Position numbers and translations under genes: made by a program. From the NCBI GenBank assembly GCA_002359075.1, contig DEQA01000279.1, forward strand, positions 1-5,057: a DNA stretch of 5,057 bases, given 5' to 3'. Below are positions 1-3,745 of the stretch, one piece after another; within the stretch, counting starts at the first letter, position 1; the number at the start of each line of letters is the position of its first letter. Under the pieces are notes generated by a model. It saw only the letters and a program-made list of their open reading frames with translations, made no database searches and was not told where the DNA came from. This DNA comes from Planococcaceae bacterium UBA3378 (GTDB taxonomy: Bacteria; Bacillota; Bacilli; Bacillales_A; Planococcaceae).

Positions 1-140
1 ACATTAAATAACTCGAAACGGCCGAAGTCGAATAAACTCAGGAAGAAATATAAAGCTAAAATGAACGGTAAAAAGAAATAAGGTGAGAAAGTATCAATCT
101 TATTTATTTTAGTAGTAAATTGCTTAAATTTTTGTAACAT
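1..140 (-). CDS. N-terminal fragment of a membrane protein, cut by the window edge
   Basis: An open minus-strand frame runs from an ATG at 140 to the window edge: 46 codons plus two bases, with no stop. The peptide begins MLQKFKQFTTKINKI, a basic amphipathic start. A strongly hydrophobic, Phe-rich segment follows (about residues 18-39, FSPYFFLPFILALYFFLSLF) and then DFGRFELFN. This looks like the first transmembrane helix of a polytopic membrane protein, with a positive inside N-terminus. An in-frame TGA lies four codons upstream, so the ATG at 140 is the only normal start. Its own Shine-Dalgarno is weak; a better one (AGGAAAGGTGA) lies further upstream next to a 10-codon overlapping frame. 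A perfect extended -10 promoter sits about 57 bp upstream. The SPYFF-LPF start recalls Wzy-like oligosaccharide repeat-unit polymerases, but that is a weak impression from memory; only 'membrane protein, N-terminal part' is well supported. Confidence 0.62.
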   Translation of the reverse strand, partial: MLQKFKQFTTKINKIDTFSPYFFLPFILALYFFLSLFDFGRFELFN

Positions 141-196
141 AGTAATACATCAACATCCTGGGATGTCACCTTTCCTCTCTATATTTTGCTCTTTGC

Positions 197-205
197 ATTA
201 TACCA
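197..205 (-). promoter_or_regulatory. Extended -10 sigma-A promoter for the membrane-protein gene
   Basis: On the minus strand the sequence reads TGGTATAAT: a perfect TATAAT (197-202) with the TG extension one base upstream (204-205). No convincing -35 hexamer occurs 16-18 bp further upstream, which is common for extended -10 promoters. Transcription would start near 190, giving a leader of about 50 nt before the ATG at 140. It lies downstream of the amidase terminator, so the membrane-protein gene is probably transcribed independently. Confidence 0.6.
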
Positions 206-227
206 CAAAATCCAAAGAGCCTATTAA

Positions 228-285
228 AAAAAACATAGAAAAATAAAAACGACTATTCCGTAAATTGTTTCTTACGGAATAGCCG
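228..285 (-). terminator. Rho-independent terminator of the amidase gene
   Basis: A perfect 11-bp stem is formed by 253-263 (CTATTCCGTAA) and 272-282 (TTACGGAATAG), with an 8-nt loop at 264-271. Two further pairs (250-251 with 284-285) extend it past one mismatch. On the minus strand the stem is followed by a T-rich run corresponding to 228-249. It sits about 34 bp past the amidase stop codon. There is no T-run on the other side, so it should act only on minus-strand transcription. Confidence 0.85.
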
Positions 286-318
286 CATGTTGAACCGTTA
301 ATTAAAGCGGTTTTCCTA

Positions 319-2037
319 TCATTGTGAGTAATATTTTGAAATCCCGTTGAAAATAGATTGGGCAAAGATTTCAATATAGGCATCATCCGTCAGCTTCGCA
401 CGGTCTGCACTATTTGTCACAAAGCCCAGCTCTACAAGTATAGCCGGAATATACAGGTTGCGGATGACATAGAAGTCCTCGCGTTTTACCCCGCGGTTAG
501 TCATTTTTGCATTTTTTACGATCTCATCATTAATGTATTTCGCTAATGCATAGTCTTCTTTTTCATTATCATTGGCGCTCTTACTGTAGAACGTTTCTGT
601 CCCATTTGCAGAGGCGCTCGCCGAGTTGGCATGGATACTGATGAAGATTTCACCATAGTTCTTTTTAGCAAACGCGACACGGTCTTCCAAGGTTGGGTAC
701 GTGTCTCCTGTACGCGTCATTTTTACAATGGCTCCTGCTGCCTCCAGCTTTTTCTGCAGTTTGCTTGCTGTGTTGAAGACAATCGTTTTTTCTACAGCAT
801 TGCTGCTTACTGCCCCTGGATCTTTACCGCCATGACCCGGGTCAAGGACGATAATACGACCTGCGAGCGGCGAACCGGATGTATTTACTAAACGTAAGTA
901 TGTTTTGCTAATATATCCTGTTTTACCATTATAGGAAACTTTTACCCAGCTACCTGAAATAGACAGCACATCTACTTTTGTATCGCGGTTAATGACCCCG
1001 ATCGATGCTGAGCTTGCTGAAGCCTGCGAGCGGATGTTCAGACTATTTACCGTTGCCACGCCGATTGTTTTCGCCGTAGCTGCCGGCGGTGTTGGTGTCG
1101 GCGTTGGCGTTGGTGTTTCCACTTCAGGTGTAGTCGGTGGTGCTTCAGTTGATGGGTTGTCCACACTTACTACCTTATCAGCATACGTTTTATAAATATA
1201 AGCATATTTTCCATTGTAATCTACTTTGTAGTAGTCTGAACCTTCATAGTAAACATTGAAAATATGCCCTTTATTTACTTTTCCTAAAACATTACTGCTT
1301 CCCGTAAAGACAGCTGTCGAACGGACATTTAAATCATTTGTATTCGCCTTTACCTGCATGATGACGTCTGAGTCATTCGGGACGCCTACCCCCTGCACAG
1401 GTAATGGTAACCGGAATGTGCTAGAAGCGGCACGAGCAACAAATAATGCAAATTGGCTACGTGTCACATGGTTGTTTGGTAAATACTTTCCGGCAGTTCC
1501 TTTCGTAATACCGCCATAGTAAATAGCTGAAATATACTTATAATAAGCATTTGACGCCTTAACATCAGAGAACGGAACTTCCAGGCTTTCATATTTTGTA
1601 ATATCCAGCTTAAATGCTACTGCCAAAGCTTTCGCCATTTCATCACGCGTTATCGCTATGTATGGTGAAAAAGTTGTATTGGAAGTAGGAGCAATAATCC
1701 CCAGCTGAACAGCTTTTTCCACATACATGGACTCCTCTGTTCCAGCTGTTACATCTTTAAAAGATGATTTTGATGTTTGTGGCGCATCGATCCCAGCAGC
1801 GATTAATACCATCTTCGCTACTTGCCACCTTTTAACGTTTTCCCCTGGCTTAAACATTTGTTTGCCATTAACGTTATATCCTTTAATAACCCCTTGATCT
1901 ACTAAATAGCTCACTTCTTTGTAAGCTTCGTGGGAAGTTGGAATATCAGCAAAATGCGGGCTGGCAGACGCACTTTGTATACTAAACATTGACATGATGA
2001 CGACAGCAAAAGTTAAAGCAAATTTCTTAAAAGACAA
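319..2037 (-). CDS. SLH-anchored N-acetylmuramoyl-L-alanine amidase (SLH3-SH3b2-Amidase_3)
   Basis: A predicted secreted zinc amidase that cleaves the bond between N-acetylmuramic acid and L-alanine in peptidoglycan. I start it at TTG (2037), giving 572 residues, because a strong AAGGAGG (2048-2054) lies 10 nt upstream and the protein then begins with a classical signal peptide (LSFKKF, hydrophobic core, probable cleavage after QSASA, residue 25). An ATG at 2076 in the same frame would put the ribosome binding site inside the gene. Domains: three SLH repeats at about 27-84, 93-146 and 155-206 (ITRDE and VTRSQ signatures; the first has VKRWQ); SH3-like domain about 226-289; Pro/Thr linker about 292-323; second SH3-like domain about 325-385 (LNIRSQAS, GYISKTYL); Amidase_3 domain 394-571. 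The expected metal ligands are present: His402 in LDPGHGG, Glu416, His469 in SIHANS; the catalytic Glu536 is in LVELGF. The SLH repeats should bind secondary cell wall polysaccharide. A dedicated terminator follows and a long leader precedes it. The fold is certain; the biological role (cell separation, turnover) is inferred. Confidence 0.95.
   Translation of the reverse strand: MSFKKFALTFAVVIMSMFSIQSASASPHFADIPTSHEAYKEVSYLVDQGVIKGYNVNGKQMFKPGENVKRWQVAKMVLIAAGIDAPQTSKSSFKDVTAGTEESMYVEKAVQLGIIAPTSNTTFSPYIAITRDEMAKALAVAFKLDITKYESLEVPFSDVKASNAYYKYISAIYYGGITKGTAGKYLPNNHVTRSQFALFVARAASSTFRLPLPVQGVGVPNDSDVIMQVKANTNDLNVRSTAVFTGSSNVLGKVNKGHIFNVYYEGSDYYKVDYNGKYAYIYKTYADKVVSVDNPSTEAPPTTPEVETPTPTPTPTPPAATAKTIGVATVNSLNIRSQASASSASIGVINRDTKVDVLSISGSWVKVSYNGKTGYISKTYLRLVNTSGSPLAGRIIVLDPGHGGKDPGAVSSNAVEKTIVFNTASKLQKKLEAAGAIVKMTRTGDTYPTLEDRVAFAKKNYGEIFISIHANSASASANGTETFYSKSANDNEKEDYALAKYINDEIVKNAKMTNRGVKREDFYVIRNLYIPAILVELGFVTNSADRAKLTDDAYIEIFAQSIFNGISKYYSQ
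1084..1116 (-). repeat. Thr-Pro dipeptide repeat tract in the amidase linker
   Basis: The codons for the linker between the two SH3-like domains form a short hexanucleotide-like repeat encoding TP five times followed by P (residues 308-318 of the 572-residue protein). On the plus strand it appears as repeated GGTGTTGGCGTT-type units. Such tracts are flexible wall-spanning spacers and may change length by slippage. The unit changes at synonymous positions, which makes it less slippery than a pure repeat. Confidence 0.8.
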
Positions 2038-2276
2038 TGTCTTTCTTCCTCCTTCAGTTATTTGAAACATTACCATTTTATCAAAAAAATCTCATAAAGA
2101 ATATATTACTTTTTTACCGTATCCCTCCTTTATCAGCGTAAATTACGTGTATTGGTCTCTCTCTCATACTGCAACCCGCCCTTGATGCTTTCGGCGACAA
2201 AAAGCCCTCTTTCCCCTAAGCACATCCGACAAAAAAATCTTATGTAAAGAAACTAAAAACAATATTCTCCTCGTTC

Positions 2277-2304
2277 ACTATATAAGCATCCCGCTTTTTG
2301 ACAA
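2277..2304 (-). promoter_or_regulatory. Candidate proximal sigma-A promoter P2 of the amidase gene
   Basis: The minus strand shows TTGTCA (2299-2304), a 16-bp spacer and TATAGT (2277-2282): five of six consensus matches in each hexamer. Transcription would begin near 2270, leaving a leader of about 233 nt before the TTG start. The CCCGC/GCGGG arms at 2290-2294 and 2313-2317 overlap this promoter. Confidence 0.55.
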
Positions 2305-2348
2305 AATAAGGCGCGGGCTATCCCCTTCTATACAACAAATTTTAGCAC

Positions 2349-2422
2349 TTTCCCCCTTTTTCCGGTAGACGCAATCGGCAAAAAATTGTACTTGATGTTT
2401 CATTTTCTGTCAAAGGGGGAAA
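2349..2422. repeat. 11-bp perfect inverted repeat flanking promoter P1
   Basis: TTTCCCCCTTT at 2349-2359 is the exact reverse complement of AAAGGGGGAAA at 2412-2422. The arm centres are 63 bp apart, close to six helical turns. The upstream arm overlaps the -35 of P1 by two bases and the other arm lies about 19-29 bp past its predicted start. If P1 is used, only one arm is transcribed, so this would act as a DNA-level operator pair rather than an RNA hairpin. Confidence 0.5.
2385..2413 (-). promoter_or_regulatory. Strong sigma-A promoter P1 upstream of the amidase gene
   Basis: The minus strand carries a perfect TTGACA (2408-2413), an optimal 17-bp spacer and TACAAT (2385-2390, five of six). 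This is the best sigma-A match in the window. The predicted start is near 2378, about 340 nt ahead of the TTG codon at 2037. No other minus-strand gene lies between, so it most simply drives the amidase through a long leader. It lies downstream of the NlpC/P60 terminator. Confidence 0.7.
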
Positions 2423-2490
2423 CTACCTATTATGAAGTATCATATTTTTATTGTAACATACCCTATTTTAGAAAAAAATACCTGTTTTTT

Positions 2491-2529
2491 AGATAAAAAA
2501 AGAGAGAGGCGCCTATCGGAAACCTCTCT
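2491..2529 (-). terminator. Rho-independent terminator of the NlpC/P60 gene
   Basis: A 7-bp stem pairs AGAGAGG (2503-2509) with CCTCTCT (2523-2529); a small CC/GG pairing inside the loop (2512-2513 with 2518-2519) may add stability. On the minus strand the stem is followed by CTTTTTTTATCT (2491-2502). It lies about 70 bp beyond the stop codon at 2599. Confidence 0.75.
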
Positions 2530-2581
2530 GCTTTTATCGTGAAACTTTTGCTAGATTATCGTTGGAAGCCTTATTCCTACA

Positions 2582-2600
2582 AAAGTAGACAATCTACTTT
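2582..2600 (-). repeat. Hairpin abutting the NlpC/P60 stop codon
   Basis: AAAGTAGA (2582-2589) and TCTACTTT (2593-2600) form a perfect 8-bp stem with a 3-nt loop. The stem overlaps two bases of the TAA stop codon (2599-2601). On the minus strand only a short TTTTG follows, so it is a poor terminator alone. It may protect the mRNA 3' end or assist the main terminator downstream. Confidence 0.5.
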
Positions 2601-3516
2601 ACATATTTTTAGCGCGTTCTATGAATGTATTTAATTGCGTTAATGTTACATAATCCGAACCACCATATGTACCATCTGGCTTACCAATTGTAATACCGTT
2701 AGAAGCTAAAATTCGAATGTAGTCGTAATCCCAGCTTCCAGGTTTCACATCCTTGAAGCTAACTGTTTTATTCGTCATTTTCAGGTCAAATGCTTCAACT
2801 AATACTTTCGCCATTTGTGAGCGAGTAAGCGGTGAACCTGCATTAAATTTACCATTTGTACCTGTGAAAATTCCAAGCTTATACATTGCTGTTGCTACCC
2901 CTGCATATGTAGAAGAAGGTTTAATATCGGAAAATGGTGAGTTTGTATCGGATGTATCAACACCTAGCACTTTCGCCAGTTGAGTTGCTACCTCGCCGCG
3001 GGATGCATAGATTTTAAAGTCAATCGTTGCATTTTGTACTTCACCTGTTGCCACTTGTGTTGTACCGTTTGTGAAAGTAGCAATGCGTTTTGCTCCGACA
3101 TAACGCTGTGCCCAATAAGAAGTTCCCAGGCTTGCTGTTGTTACGCCTGTACTTGTTCCGGAATGCGTGAATTTATTGTTTCCGACATAGATTCCGACAT
3201 GCGATACGCCTTTTCCTGATGTATTGAAGAATACTAGATCCCCAATTTGTAAGCTGTTTTTGGCAACCGCTTTACCTTGGCTGTATTGCCCTGATGAAGT
3301 ACGGTTAATAGAAATTCCTAATTGTTTAAATACTAATTGTGTATAGCCTGAACAATCTAATCCTGCAGTAGTTGTGCCCCCGTATACATATGGAACACCG
3401 ATATATTTATACGCTGTTGTCGTTAATTCTTTTTGTGTTGCTGCTTCTGCGTTGTGTGTACCAGCCCCTGCAAAAATCATAAATGATGCAAAAACCGGCA
3501 ATAACCATTTTTTCAT
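2599..3516 (-). CDS. Secreted NlpC/P60 cysteine peptidase with C-terminal SLH repeats
   Basis: A 305-residue predicted exported peptidoglycan endopeptidase. NlpC/P60 enzymes of this kind usually cut the stem peptide between D-Glu and the diamino acid. Residues 1-25 are a signal peptide (MKKWLLPVF; cleavage after AEA). The NlpC/P60 domain spans about 27-146 and keeps the catalytic set: Cys55 in LDCSGYTQ, His106 in SHVGIY and His118 in FTHSG. The C-terminus carries SLH material in 2.5 copies. About 164-187 holds only the second half of a repeat (ASRGEVATQLAKVLG); 194-246 is complete (PFSDI to LTRSQMAKVLVEAF); 253-303 is complete but has TLTQ where TRAE is usual. The start is fixed by the signal peptide and an in-frame TAA upstream. 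Its Shine-Dalgarno GAAGGGAG (3532-3539) is 15 nt from the ATG, longer than usual. Own terminator downstream; WalR-like sites and a pseudopalindrome upstream. There is no LysM or SH3 targeting domain, so the SLH part is the only visible wall anchor. Confidence 0.94.
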   Translation of the reverse strand: MKKWLLPVFASFMIFAGAGTHNAEAATQKELTTTAYKYIGVPYVYGGTTTAGLDCSGYTQLVFKQLGISINRTSSGQYSQGKAVAKNSLQIGDLVFFNTSGKGVSHVGIYVGNNKFTHSGTSTGVTTASLGTSYWAQRYVGAKRIATFTNGTTQVATGEVQNATIDFKIYASRGEVATQLAKVLGVDTSDTNSPFSDIKPSSTYAGVATAMYKLGIFTGTNGKFNAGSPLTRSQMAKVLVEAFDLKMTNKTVSFKDVKPGSWDYDYIRILASNGITIGKPDGTYGGSDYVTLTQLNTFIERAKNM

Positions 3517-3595
3517 GATAAGTAATTAATACTCCCTTCAAAACTGTTGGTTTTTTTGCCTAAATAAAGATTAACATAGAATACGGCCTAGTAAT

Positions 3596-3621
3596 TTTTC
3601 ACTTGTGTAACAGTTTCACAA
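3596..3621 (-). promoter_or_regulatory. Overlapping WalR-like box and 19-bp pseudopalindrome upstream of the NlpC/P60 gene
   Basis: Two signals overlap 80-105 bp upstream of the start codon. First, on the minus strand, TGTTAC-N5-TGAAAA (3596-3612) matches 11 of 12 positions of the WalR tandem consensus TGTWAH-N5-TGTWAH known from Bacillus cell-wall hydrolase promoters. Second, 3603-3621 reads TTGTGTAACAGTTTCACAA on the plus strand, a pseudopalindrome with 8 of 9 arm pairs matching around one central base. Weak -10 candidates (TATTCT at 3578-3583, TATGTT at 3573-3578) lie just downstream with no good -35, as expected for an activator-dependent promoter. No binding is demonstrated. Confidence 0.4.
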
Positions 3622-3626
3622 AACAC

Positions 3627-3673
3627 AAAAAAGCGCTAAAAATCCAGCAAAAGCTAGAGTTTTAGCGCTTTTT
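3627..3673 (-). terminator. Terminator of the CAP-SLH gene, symmetric and possibly bidirectional
   Basis: A perfect 14-bp stem pairs 3628-3641 (AAAAAGCGCTAAAA) with 3660-3673, and an inner AGC/GCT hairpin occupies most of the 18-nt loop. The minus strand ends in GCGCTTTTTTGTGTTTTG, a good T-run, about 70 bp beyond the CAP stop codon. The plus-strand side also ends in TTTTT, so it could stop transcription both ways, although no plus-strand gene is visible. Confidence 0.85.
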
Positions 3674-3705
3674 ACAGCAAAAATCTACATACTACAACAC
3701 AGACT

Positions 3706-3722
3706 TGTAATACTTCTGTAAT
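3706..3722 (+). promoter_or_regulatory. Perfect WalR-type tandem hexamer TGTAAT-N5-TGTAAT
   Basis: TGTAAT (3706-3711) and TGTAAT (3717-3722) are repeated with an exact 11-bp period and match the WalR consensus TGTWAH-N5-TGTWAH at all 12 positions. The site lies just past the CAP stop codon and about 190 bp upstream of the NlpC/P60 start, on the far side of the CAP terminator. It overlaps an imperfect hairpin (CTACAA 3692-3697 with TTGTAG 3724-3729, ACAG 3699-3702 with CTGT 3716-3719), which is an alternative explanation. Confidence 0.4.
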
Positions 3723-3745
3723 ATTGTAGACCATTATTTTACATT

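Larger units (their letters stand above)
2038..2598 (-). other. 561-bp intergenic region carrying the amidase leader and promoters
   Basis: I see no convincing gene here on either strand. Reading toward the amidase, it contains the stop-adjacent hairpin and terminator of the NlpC/P60 gene, promoter P1, promoter P2, a GC-richer leader block (2160-2220 and 2290-2320), and an isolated Shine-Dalgarno-like AAAGGAGGG (2123-2131) with no ATG, GTG or TTG at usable distance. The true amidase ribosome binding site follows at 2048-2054. Two imperfect copies of a 20-22 bp A-tract sequence occur at 2082-2101 and 2230-2251. From P1 or P2 the untranslated leader would be about 340 or 233 nt. I compared it by eye with the conserved parts of the c-di-AMP (ydaO), glycine, lysine, SAM and Mg riboswitches and found no match. 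Confidence 0.6.

Noticed and set aside
198..386. Minus-strand 62-codon frame overlapping the amidase 3' end and its terminator
   Set aside because: It runs through the terminator hairpin and overlaps conserved amidase codons in another frame.
358..1519. Several plus-strand open frames of 62-87 codons opposite the amidase gene
   Set aside because: They lie entirely antisense to a well-supported gene, lack placed ribosome binding sites and give compositionally odd peptides, such as Gly-Val repeats opposite the Thr-Pro tract.
2038..2076. ATG at 2076 as the amidase start
   Set aside because: The strong AAGGAGG would lie within the coding region, and the added 13 residues are not signal-peptide-like. 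TTG at 2037 fits both the ribosome binding site and the signal peptide.
2100..2240. Riboswitch in the amidase leader, especially the c-di-AMP (ydaO) class often found before wall-hydrolase genes
   Set aside because: The conserved core segments I remember (GGGGUGAAUC-like and CCCGACAGCUAACC-like) are not present, and no other class matched by eye. A covariance-model search would settle it.
2376..2384. Sigma-D (motility/autolysin) promoter suggested by GCCGATTG on the minus strand
   Set aside because: The -10 resembles the consensus, but no TAAA lies 14-16 bp upstream, and the position coincides with the start region of the much better sigma-A promoter P1.
2432..2542. Plus-strand 36-codon frame (MKYHIFIVTYPILEKN...) preceded by AAAGGGGG
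   Set aside because: It reads through the NlpC/P60 terminator, and its putative ribosome binding site is one arm of the inverted repeat, about 12 nt from the ATG. No promoter or conserved feature supports it.
2753..3219. Plus-strand frames opposite the NlpC/P60 gene
   Set aside because: They are antisense to a conserved enzyme domain and have no recognisable features of their own.
3603..3621. Rex or CRP/FNR operator
   Set aside because: One half-site fits Rex, but the central spacing is one base too long, giving odd symmetry, and one arm has a mismatch; such a regulator would also be unexpected for this gene.
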